From an uncultured Bacteroidota bacterium (GTDB taxonomy: Bacteria > Bacteroidota > Bacteroidia > Flavobacteriales > Flavobacteriaceae), in contig CACONV010000003.1 of NCBI GenBank assembly GCA_902628605.1, positions 1 through 61,869 on the forward strand: a stretch of DNA of 61,869 bases. Reading direction: 5' to 3'. Position numbers and translations under genes: made by a program. Position 1 is the stretch's first letter. Each line of letters starts with the position of its first letter. Of this stretch, positions 54,926 through 61,869 are shown in pieces. The notes under the pieces are model-generated. The model did not search any database. It had not been told where the DNA came from and saw only the letters and a list, made by a program, of their open reading frames with translations.

Positions 54926-56251
54926 TTAAAGAGTAAAAAAAGACTTTTCCAATTGCATTGCTCTACTGTCTGACAAACTAGCAACAAAACATGCACTATT
55001 AAGAAACGTTTTGTAAATACTTTTTTTATCAATAATTGGATGATTTTTTGGAATAAGCCTCAAAATTAGTTTGTCATAAGAAGTCTCTTTGTTATGAAAT
55101 TTATTTAATGCAGCTGTAGTAATATTTTTTAAAAGAGAGTTGATTATTTTGTACCCTATTATCTCTTTTTTAAGAACATTTTCAGAGCGATAAACTTTTT
55201 CTTTACTTATTGAAATAATATCTTCCATCTGAGCTTTGTATTTGCTCTTATCAAGAAGGGCATGCGGATATTGCCCCGTCATAATATTTTGATAATTTTT
55301 TAAAAATTGGTCTACCGAATCTACAATTAGGTTATTTATTGCAAGTGACCTTAAATAAGCTATTCTCTGAGAAGTGTGGATTAAAGAGTTGTACTTTTTA
55401 GTATCTATGTTGTCCTTCACTAGTTTTATAAAATATTCTAGGGCATAGTCTTCGGATATCCATCCCAAATTAATTCCATCCTCGAAATCAATTATGGTAT
55501 AGCAAATATCATCTGCGGCTTCAACTAAATAAGCAAGAGGGTGGCGTACAATTTCTCCACTAATTTTTAGTCCTAGGTCATCTATTATATCTTCAAAAAT
55601 TCCTTCTTCGGATTTGAAAACACCAAATTTTTTGCTCGCAACATGATTTGAATTTGCGTTAGGATATGAAAACCTGGGATATTTTATATATGATCCTAAA
55701 GATGCGTAGGTAAGTCTAAGTCCCCCTTCATTTCCATTTATAGATTCGGTTAAAATTTTTAAACCATTTGCATTCCCCTCAAATAGACAAAGATCTTGGT
55801 ACTGAACCTTAGTTAACATGGATTCAAATTCTTTTCCTTTTCCAGTTTTGAAAAATTGTCCAATTGCCTTTTCTCCACTATGCCCAAAGGGAGGGTTTCC
55901 AATATCATGAGCAAGTGAAGCAGCTGCAATAATTGCTCCAAAATCGTTAGCTTGATAACCATGTTCTTTTTGTAAATCAGGATTTACTTTTAAAATTTCA
56001 ACCCCTGCCATTCTGCCCAGACTTCTTCCGACTACCGATACTTCCAAACTATGAGTAAGACGAGTATGAACGAAATCTGTTTTAGAAAATGGTATTACCT
56101 GCGTTTTATCTTGTAAAGACCTAAATGGAGAAGAGAAAACGATTCTATCGTAATCAACTTCAAATCCTAAACGTATTTCATTTTGTTGGTTTCTTATTCT
56201 TTTTTGCGTATCGCCAAATCTCTTTAACGAAAGTAATCTCTCCCAGTTCAT
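54926..56251 (-). CDS. dgt: deoxyguanosine triphosphate triphosphohydrolase (dGTPase)
   Basis: The 441-residue protein belongs to the HD superfamily: H in HTRLTHSLEV, HD in LAHDIGNPPFGHSGE and the distal D in EAADDICYTIIDFED. The short form is typical of Gram-negative dGTPases that hydrolyse dGTP to deoxyguanosine and triphosphate. Ribonucleotide reductase genes lie 4 kb away but on another unit. The start at 56251 fits an upstream -7 box by four bases. Confidence 0.92.
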   Translation of the reverse strand: MNWERLLSLKRFGDTQKRIRNQQNEIRLGFEVDYDRIVFSSPFRSLQDKTQVIPFSKTDFVHTRLTHSLEVSVVGRSLGRMAGVEILKVNPDLQKEHGYQANDFGAIIAAASLAHDIGNPPFGHSGEKAIGQFFKTGKGKEFESMLTKVQYQDLCLFEGNANGLKILTESINGNEGGLRLTYASLGSYIKYPRFSYPNANSNHVASKKFGVFKSEEGIFEDIIDDLGLKISGEIVRHPLAYLVEAADDICYTIIDFEDGINLGWISEDYALEYFIKLVKDNIDTKKYNSLIHTSQRIAYLRSLAINNLIVDSVDQFLKNYQNIMTGQYPHALLDKSKYKAQMEDIISISKEKVYRSENVLKKEIIGYKIINSLLKNITTAALNKFHNKETSYDKLILRLIPKNHPIIDKKSIYKTFLNSACFVASLSDSRAMQLEKSFFTL

Positions 56252-56255
56252 GTAG

Positions 56256-56263
56256 CAAAAATA
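56256..56263 (-). promoter_or_regulatory. -7 element TATTTTTG directly before dgt
   Basis: An exact TAnnTTTG match on the minus strand ends four bases (CTAC) before the dgt ATG. No -33 element is visible. Confidence 0.45.
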
Positions 56264-56304
56264 ATAGGTTTTATAAGCATAATATAATTATCTAAATATA
56301 ATAT

Positions 56305-56334
56305 TAAACTAATGGTAACATTCTGCTAACATTC
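56305..56334 (+). promoter_or_regulatory. Pho-box-like direct repeats upstream of the phosphate porin
   Basis: TAACATTC occurs at 56316-56323 and again at 56327-56334, an 11-base period, with a weaker third copy TAAACTAA exactly 11 bases earlier at 56305. PhoB/PhoP response regulators bind tandem 7-base repeats of period 11 (CTGTCAT in E. coli, TTAACA in Bacillus). The second copy sits where the -33 element would be, 20 bases before a -7-like box, as at activated Pho promoters. The genes behind it are for phosphate uptake. Confidence 0.6.
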
Positions 56335-56353
56335 CATAATATTAATTATTTTA

Positions 56354-56361
56354 TAATTGTG
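56354..56361 (+). promoter_or_regulatory. -7-like element TAATTGTG of the phosphate uptake operon
   Basis: One mismatch to TAnnTTTG, 25 bases before the porin ATG and 19 bases after the second Pho-box-like repeat. A weak core box is expected for an activator-dependent promoter. Confidence 0.45.
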
Positions 56362-56386
56362 ATGTTGTTCAGTAATTAAATTTTAA

Positions 56387-57631
56387 ATGTTCACAAACAT
56401 TAGCGTTTTTATTTCAAATAGACTAATTTCAAAAAATAGATATTTATATTTTATATTGCTAATAATGTTTGGTTTCACATCTGTTTCTCAAGAAGTTAGT
56501 GCCCCTAAATTTGGGAAAGGTCTTTTAAATATTCGGGGGAAAGACAGCACCTGGACTATGAATTTTTCAGCTAGAGTTCAATACTTGACATCAACAACTT
56601 GGAAAGAGGATGGTGACTCATATGGTAGCCCCGAGTCAAATTCGCTAATACGAAGATCTAGATTAAAATTTAAGGGCTTTGCTTACGATCCAAAACTTAC
56701 CTATAAAATTGAATTAGCTCTTTCAAATAGAGACATTTCAGGTGGCTCCTTCTATACCTCCGATACGCCTAGAATAATTTTAGATGCCAGTGTAAAATGG
56801 AAATTTTACAGAAATTGGAGTATTCAATTTGGACAAGCAAAATTACCTGGGAATATTGAAAGGGTTATCTCATCAGCTAAGTTAGCACTAGTAGATAGAT
56901 CACTTTTAAATAGCAAATTCAATATTGACAGGGACTTTGGTTTACAATTAGGCCATAAGATTAGTATAGGTGAAAAATTCTTAATGAAAGAGACCTTTGC
57001 TATATCACAAGGAGAAGGAAGGAATATTTCTAGAGGAAATATTGGGGGACACCAATATACCGTAAGGGTAGAGCTACTCCCTTTTGGAGAATTTAAAAGT
57101 AAAGGTGACTACGAGGGTGATGACTTGGACTTTGAAGAGACTCCAAAACTAAATTTCGGATTCGCATATGATTACAATGACAACGCGGTCAAAAACAGAA
57201 GTAATATGGGTTCTTACATGGAAACGGATTACGGACTTTTTGAAACAGATATAAAAACTTTCTTTATCAATACACATTTTAAATATCAAGGGTTTTCATT
57301 AATGGGAGAATATGCAGACAGAAACTCAGATGATCCATTTGCTAGAAATAGTGACAGCACTTTAACTGGAGATATTGTAAATACAGGCAGTGCATTAAAC
57401 TTACATTTTGGTTATGTATTACCATCAAAACTTGCAATTTCTGCAAGATATACAGGTGTCGAATTTGATGAGTTTGTGACCTCTAACAGTGACATTCAAC
57501 AATATACATTTGGACTATCTAAATATTTTGTAAAACACAAGTTGAAAATTCAAACTGATGTAACTCAAGAAGACTCAAAATATTCAAATAATAAAATATT
57601 TTGGAGGCTTCAATTCGAAATTCACTTTTAA
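56387..57631 (+). CDS. phosphate-selective porin (OprO/OprP family)
   Basis: The 414-residue protein has a signal peptide (to about residue 36, VSQEVS) and a beta-barrel pattern with the family segments WTMNFSARVQYL, SLIRRSRLKFKGFAYDPKLTYKIELALSNRD and WSIQFGQAKLPGNIERVISSAKLALVDRS, ending in FWRLQFEIHF with a terminal aromatic residue. OprO/P-type porins pass phosphate or polyphosphate through the outer membrane. It is followed after 3 bases by the PiT transporter, which supports phosphate as substrate. Confidence 0.88.
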   Translation: MFTNISVFISNRLISKNRYLYFILLIMFGFTSVSQEVSAPKFGKGLLNIRGKDSTWTMNFSARVQYLTSTTWKEDGDSYGSPESNSLIRRSRLKFKGFAYDPKLTYKIELALSNRDISGGSFYTSDTPRIILDASVKWKFYRNWSIQFGQAKLPGNIERVISSAKLALVDRSLLNSKFNIDRDFGLQLGHKISIGEKFLMKETFAISQGEGRNISRGNIGGHQYTVRVELLPFGEFKSKGDYEGDDLDFEETPKLNFGFAYDYNDNAVKNRSNMGSYMETDYGLFETDIKTFFINTHFKYQGFSLMGEYADRNSDDPFARNSDSTLTGDIVNTGSALNLHFGYVLPSKLAISARYTGVEFDEFVTSNSDIQQYTFGLSKYFVKHKLKIQTDVTQEDSKYSNNKIFWRLQFEIHF

Positions 57632-57634
57632 AAT

Positions 57635-59908
57635 ATGGAGAATTTATACTTATTATTAGTTATTGTTTTAGCGGTTTTAGCCATAGGAGATTTAATTGTA
57701 GGTGTAAGTAATGACGCAGTAAATTTTTTGAATTCTGCAGTTGGCTCAAAGGCTATATCCCTGAGGACCATCATGATACTGGCTGGTTTAGGTGTCGCAT
57801 TCGGCGCCTTCTTCTCAAGTGGCCTTATGGAAGTAGCTAGAAAAGGTATTTTTAATCCCGGTGAATTTTATTTTGATGAAATCATACTAATATTTACAGC
57901 CGTTATGTTAACGGATATTTTGCTTTTAGATTTTTTCAATACCCTTGGAATGCCAACTTCAACTACGGTTTCTATTGTATTTGAACTTCTTGGAGCTGCC
58001 GTTTTCATGTCATTAATAAAAATCACTTCTTCATCTGGAGAAATTTCTGATCTAATAAATTATATAAACACTTCTAAAGCGATACAAATAATATCGGGTA
58101 TTATACTTTCAATAATTGTCGCTTTAACTATTGGAGCTATAGTACAATGGATATGTAGAATATTTCTCACCTACGAATTTGAGAAAAAACCATTATGGGT
58201 AAGCGTTCTATTTTCAGGAATAGCACTTTCTGCAATTACGTATTTTATCCTTATGAAAGGAATCAAAGGGACTCCATGGGCAGGCTTAAAATTTGATATA
58301 ATTGGGGGAATGAAGATCAAAGATTTCATTGAATTAGAGGTGTTAAAAGTAAGCATACTCAATTTTATTTTTTGGTGTGGTTTATCCTATAGTTTAATCA
58401 AATTTTTTAAAACGAATATTTACAAAGTAATTATTGGGATTGGAACCTTCGCCTTAGCGCTAGCCTTCGCAGGGAACGACCTGGTAAATTTTATAGGCGT
58501 TCCTATTGCGGCCTATCAGTCGTACGAAGCTTGGATATCCTCAGGAGTAAACGCTTCTCAATTCAGCATGGAGGCCATGTCGGCAAAAGTCCCTACTCCT
58601 GCTGCATTTTTGATTTTATCTGGTCTGGTAATGGTTCTAACCCTCTGGTTTTCTTCAAAAGCCAGAAAAGTGATGAAAACCGAGTTAGATCTTGCAAATC
58701 AAGGTTATATAAAGGAAAGATTTCAGCCCTCATTATTTTCAAAATTCATTGTTAAATTTTTTCAGAAGATATCTGCCATTTTAGAGGACCTATTACCAGA
58801 AAAATTAAAAAAGAAAATAGAACTTCAATTTTCTGGGTCAGCTGATCAGAAAAAGTTTGTAAATAACCCTGAGGCTCCATCTTTTGATATGCTTAGAGCC
58901 TCTGTAAATCTAGCTGTGGCATCTATATTAATATCTGTTGCCACCTCATACAAATTACCTCTTTCAACAACATATGTGACTTTTATGGTAGCGATGGGAA
59001 CATCTTTAGCAGATAGGGCTTGGGGAAGAGATAGTGCTGTATACAGAGTATCAGGAGTAATCAGTGTGATAGCTGGTTGGTTTTTAACTGCAATTACAGC
59101 CTTTATCGTTTCTGGAATTATAGTTTCGCTAATTCATATTGGAGGCTTCCAAGCTATAGCAATTATTCTATTTATTATTTTACTTATTGTTGGAAAGAAC
59201 TTTATCGCTCACCGAAATGAGGAAATGGAAGTGGATAGAGATAAGATTTTAAAAGCCGAAAGTAAATCCATGAAAGGAGTTATGGAAGAAAGTTCAGGAA
59301 ACATAATAAAGTTTTTCAAAAGAGTAGATTTAATATTTGGAAACCTAATTGAGGGGCTATCTAAACACGAAATAACTATTCTTAAAAAAGGTAAAAAAAA
59401 TATTAAAAGGCTTAAAAATGAGGTCGAAGATCTAAGGGAAAATATTTTTTATTTTGTAAAAAACCTAGACGAGCCAAGTTTATCGGCGAGTAATTTTTAC
59501 ATTGTTTTACTGAGCTATATTCAAGATTTAGCAAGCGATCTTGACTATATAATTACTAAAAGTCACAAACATATCAATAATGACCACCAAAAATTAAAGT
59601 TATCCCAGATTAGAGATCTTAGAGAAATTCATGAGTTTACAAAATCTATTTTTAAGAACTCTATGGAAACATTTGATAACAATTCAGTTATAGAAATTGA
59701 AAAAATATTGGCAACCCGAGGGAAAATTAAAGATATGATTCAAAAGAAAATTAATGCTCAAATTGAACTTACTCGAAAAGTTGAGACTAGTCCAAGAAAT
59801 ACCACGTTATATTTTAATATACTACTCAAAACAAAAGATATTTCTAAAATTAAAGTAAATATAGTTGAGGAGTTTTACAACACATACAAACAGATCAATG
59901 GAGTTTAA
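57635..59908 (+). CDS. PiT-family inorganic phosphate transporter fused to a PhoU-like domain
   Basis: The 757-residue protein has the two inverted PiT halves with signatures GVSNDAVNFLNSAVGSKA (from residue 23) and AGNDLVNFIGVPIAAYQS (about 278-295), then further helices to about residue 530. Residues about 545-757 form a soluble helical region (many Asp, Glu, Lys; KHEITILKKGKKNIKRLKNEVEDLRENI) like the DUF47/PhoU proteins that are usually separate partners of PiT. The fusion suggests built-in control of phosphate uptake. It lies 3 bases after the porin gene in the same operon. Confidence 0.9.
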   Translation: MENLYLLLVIVLAVLAIGDLIVGVSNDAVNFLNSAVGSKAISLRTIMILAGLGVAFGAFFSSGLMEVARKGIFNPGEFYFDEIILIFTAVMLTDILLLDFFNTLGMPTSTTVSIVFELLGAAVFMSLIKITSSSGEISDLINYINTSKAIQIISGIILSIIVALTIGAIVQWICRIFLTYEFEKKPLWVSVLFSGIALSAITYFILMKGIKGTPWAGLKFDIIGGMKIKDFIELEVLKVSILNFIFWCGLSYSLIKFFKTNIYKVIIGIGTFALALAFAGNDLVNFIGVPIAAYQSYEAWISSGVNASQFSMEAMSAKVPTPAAFLILSGLVMVLTLWFSSKARKVMKTELDLANQGYIKERFQPSLFSKFIVKFFQKISAILEDLLPEKLKKKIELQFSGSADQKKFVNNPEAPSFDMLRASVNLAVASILISVATSYKLPLSTTYVTFMVAMGTSLADRAWGRDSAVYRVSGVISVIAGWFLTAITAFIVSGIIVSLIHIGGFQAIAIILFIILLIVGKNFIAHRNEEMEVDRDKILKAESKSMKGVMEESSGNIIKFFKRVDLIFGNLIEGLSKHEITILKKGKKNIKRLKNEVEDLRENIFYFVKNLDEPSLSASNFYIVLLSYIQDLASDLDYIITKSHKHINNDHQKLKLSQIRDLREIHEFTKSIFKNSMETFDNNSVIEIEKILATRGKIKDMIQKKINAQIELTRKVETSPRNTTLYFNILLKTKDISKIKVNIVEEFYNTYKQINGV

Positions 59909-60013
59909 ATTTAGCTGGATCTATAACCACAACAATAGGTAATTAGCATGGTTCTGTATAAGATTCTTGAGGGTACCCCTATGTAATTTTAATTAAGATG
60001 AGGTTAATAAAAT

Positions 60014-61789
60014 TTAACCCTCACAGCTTTCACAATCTTTCTTTTGTTTGAACTTTTGAGCAGCATTCATACTATGCTGGTAGTACAAAGATTTAAGTCC
60101 AAGTTTCCATGCTGTGATATGAATCTTATTGATTTCTTTAGTGCTGGTATCTGGATGTATAATAATATTCAAAGACTGGCCTTGATCTAAATGATTTTGC
60201 CTGTTCGCGGCTTGATAAATTATAGCCAACTGATCAATTTCAGAATATGTCTTAAATACCTCTTTTTCGTTTTCAGATAAGAACTCCAGATGTTGGACAG
60301 AACCATCTCTATCTCTTATGCTTTTCCATACCTCAGGAGTGTCCATTCCTTTCTCTTTTAGGAGTTCTGTTAAAAACGGGTTCTTAACAGTTACTTTAAT
60401 TTTTGCGATATCTTTAACATAGATATTTGACCATATAGGTTCTATGCCTTGAGAAACCTGTCCTAAGATAAACGCAGATGATGTAGTTGGTGCTATGGCA
60501 TTTAAAGTTGTATTTCTTCTCCCGTAACCTTTTAGTAGTTTAGGTTCTCCAAACTTGGTTGCCAAGTATTCTGAAGCTTTATATGACTTTTCTTTTATTG
60601 TTCTGAAAATCTCACTATTTAAATCATACGCCTCTTGGCTATCAAAGGCATGCATCTTAGATTGCAGCAAAGAATGCCATCCTAAAACTCCCATTCCAAG
60701 AGCTCTATTTTCTTTTGCAAAATTATACGCTCTTTCCATGAAAAGAAATGTCTGTTGGTCATCTCTATTAGGGGAATTTTTATACTTATCTAATTTTTCT
60801 ATAAACTCTGTAACTAGAGTATCTAAAAAATAAATCATTGTTTCAATCGCATCGGTATTTTTCCATTTATCGTAATGCAATAGGTTTATACTTGACAAAA
60901 CACAGACAAAAGACCAATTGTGATCAGAAGGTAACATGATTTCTGTGCATAAGTTGCTAGCATATATCGGCAGCTTTTTGTCCTTGTAAACATCTGCAGC
61001 ACCATTGTTGGCATTATCTGTAAAAAAGATATATGGATATCCCATTTCTCCACGACTTTGTATGACTTTAGCCCAAACAGTCCTTTTTTCAACATCACCA
61101 TCAATCATTTCTTGCATCCAGTCATTGGTGACGGTGACACCATGGGTCAATTCTTGGATAGGATTACCTTCTGTACCTATTTCCAAAAATTCCATAATAT
61201 CGGGGTGATCAACTGGGAGGTATGGTGAGAAACGACCTCTCCTCACCGAGCCTTGACTTACGACATCAACCATAGATTCAAATAGTCTCATAACGTGGAC
61301 TGCTCCTGAGGCCTCTCCATTATTTTTAATCTCTGCACCTCTGTGTCTGATTTTACCAAAATAACCTGAAGTTCCTCCGCCTAGTTTAGACATCATTCCT
61401 ACCTCAGATTGAGTGTACAAAATATTTCCGATGTCGTCATCAATGTGAGAACCAAAGCAGCTAATTGGTAAGCCACGTTCTTTACCGAAGTTTGACCATA
61501 CCGGGGATGCAAGTGAATAATACCCTTCCGACATGTAATTGTAAAACTTATCAGCAAAGCCAGGCATTTCTAAAATTTCCTCTGCTCTTTTAGCAATATT
61601 TGCAATGCGATCCTCAGCGCTTATTCCTTCTCCTAAATAACCGGCAGCTAAAAACTTTCTACTATTATCGTTCAACCATTCAAATGATTTTTTTGAATTC
61701 AGATTAGACTCCCTCGCCTCTTTTCTGGCTTGAACTAAATGTTGATAAGAATTTTTTTGTTCCTCCTTGGCTTTTAGTTTTTTCTGCAT
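60014..61789 (-). CDS. nrdA: class I ribonucleoside-diphosphate reductase, alpha subunit
   Basis: The 591-residue protein keeps every catalytic residue: the redox pair C111 (LPISCF) and C296 (SFVCVLSS), the radical cysteine C281 with N279 and E283 (NLCTEIMLP), GGGTSG (137-142), and the C-terminal shuttle pair C586/C589 (CESC). It is about 150 residues shorter than E. coli NrdA because the N-terminal ATP-cone is absent, so dATP inhibition of overall activity through a cone is not expected in this subunit. It follows nrdB by 3 bases. A GGTTAA/TTAACC hairpin overlaps the stop codon without a T-tract. Confidence 0.95.
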   Translation of the reverse strand: MQKKLKAKEEQKNSYQHLVQARKEARESNLNSKKSFEWLNDNSRKFLAAGYLGEGISAEDRIANIAKRAEEILEMPGFADKFYNYMSEGYYSLASPVWSNFGKERGLPISCFGSHIDDDIGNILYTQSEVGMMSKLGGGTSGYFGKIRHRGAEIKNNGEASGAVHVMRLFESMVDVVSQGSVRRGRFSPYLPVDHPDIMEFLEIGTEGNPIQELTHGVTVTNDWMQEMIDGDVEKRTVWAKVIQSRGEMGYPYIFFTDNANNGAADVYKDKKLPIYASNLCTEIMLPSDHNWSFVCVLSSINLLHYDKWKNTDAIETMIYFLDTLVTEFIEKLDKYKNSPNRDDQQTFLFMERAYNFAKENRALGMGVLGWHSLLQSKMHAFDSQEAYDLNSEIFRTIKEKSYKASEYLATKFGEPKLLKGYGRRNTTLNAIAPTTSSAFILGQVSQGIEPIWSNIYVKDIAKIKVTVKNPFLTELLKEKGMDTPEVWKSIRDRDGSVQHLEFLSENEKEVFKTYSEIDQLAIIYQAANRQNHLDQGQSLNIIIHPDTSTKEINKIHITAWKLGLKSLYYQHSMNAAQKFKQKKDCESCEG

Positions 61790-61792
61790 TTT

Positions 61793-61869
61793 TTAAAATA
61801 GGTCATCACTCGTTATACTCTGTGTTCTTTTACTATAATTTATAGAACGTTTTACAAAAAAGTCTCCAT
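61793..61869 (-). CDS. nrdB: class I ribonucleotide reductase, beta subunit (3' end only)
   Basis: The minus-strand frame entering from the window edge is open for 24 codons and ends TSDDLF-stop at 61793, 3 bases before the nrdA start. An NrdB-type C-terminus ends in hydrophobic and acidic residues that dock on the alpha subunit; DDLF fits, and the position directly upstream of nrdA supports it. Everything else of the gene lies outside the window. Confidence 0.75.
   Translation of the reverse strand, partial: GDFFVKRSINYSKRTQSITSDDLF

Noticed and set aside
1..61869. CRISPR array, prophage, transposon or defence cluster
   Set aside because: No spaced direct repeats, transposase, integrase, phage structural, nuclease or toxin-antitoxin genes were recognised in any frame.

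Overview
The window is a compact, AT-rich stretch of chromosome from a member of the Bacteroidota, most likely a marine Flavobacteriia. This rests on gene content seen in the sequence: a full-length SprA of the type IX secretion/gliding apparatus, alternative complex III (ActA-F) in place of a bc1 complex, a DUF2723 membrane protein, a hexapeptide gamma-carbonic anhydrase, and PiT fused to a PhoU-like domain. There are no clear Shine-Dalgarno sequences, and several promoter-like sites match the Bacteroidota consensus (TTTG at -33, TAnnTTTG at -7). I see no insertion sequence, prophage, CRISPR array, rRNA or plasmid feature. Only one stretch without a protein gene exceeds 300 bases (47159-47550), and it holds a terminator and a tRNA-Gln with its promoter.

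Layout. 1-1812: end of an OmpH/Skp chaperone gene, a gamma-carbonic-anhydrase-like protein and a NifU-family Fe-S protein. 1824-9599 (minus): two small membrane proteins, a winged-helix regulator, an ABC ATPase, two MacB-type permeases, an HlyD-type adaptor, a TolC-type outer-membrane channel and tsaB, forming an efflux operon with its own likely regulator. 9667-14699 (minus): cytochrome oxidase accessory block (small CxxC membrane protein, DUF420, SCO1, a cysteine-free thioredoxin-like protein, subunit IV, two subunit III proteins, heme O synthase). 14748-29908 (minus): TonB, VanZ-like, gcvH, the giant sprA, ruvA, maeB, an SLC45-like MFS transporter, queG and ruvB.

29981-41048 (minus): actABCDEF followed by oxidase subunits II and I, ending in a good intrinsic terminator. 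Together with the 9.7-14.7 kb block this encodes a quinol-to-oxygen chain: ACIII oxidises menaquinol and passes electrons through its c-hemes to the CuA centre of subunit II. 41240-46047: a SPOR protein converges on rimP-nusA-infB, whose leader carries a promoter followed at once by a terminator-like hairpin. 46145-51102 (plus): ferredoxin/flavodoxin-NADP reductase and the DUF2723 protein, with tRNA-Gln between them on the minus strand. 51099-56251 (minus): dgt, a GH127-type lipoprotein, a metallophosphoesterase and a cysteine-free thioredoxin-like protein. 56387-59908 (plus): phosphate porin plus PiT-PhoU transporter behind a tandem-repeat Pho-box-like site. 60014-61869 (minus): class I ribonucleotide reductase nrdB (3' end only) and nrdA.

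Most genes are housekeeping. The points most worth following are regulatory: the Pho-box-like repeats, the rimP-nusA-infB leader hairpin, a recurring TAnnTTTG-(4-5 nt)-ATG arrangement that suggests leaderless transcripts, and a winged-helix regulator whose unusual tail depends on a six-A homopolymer. I did not find a clearly new defence or mobile system.
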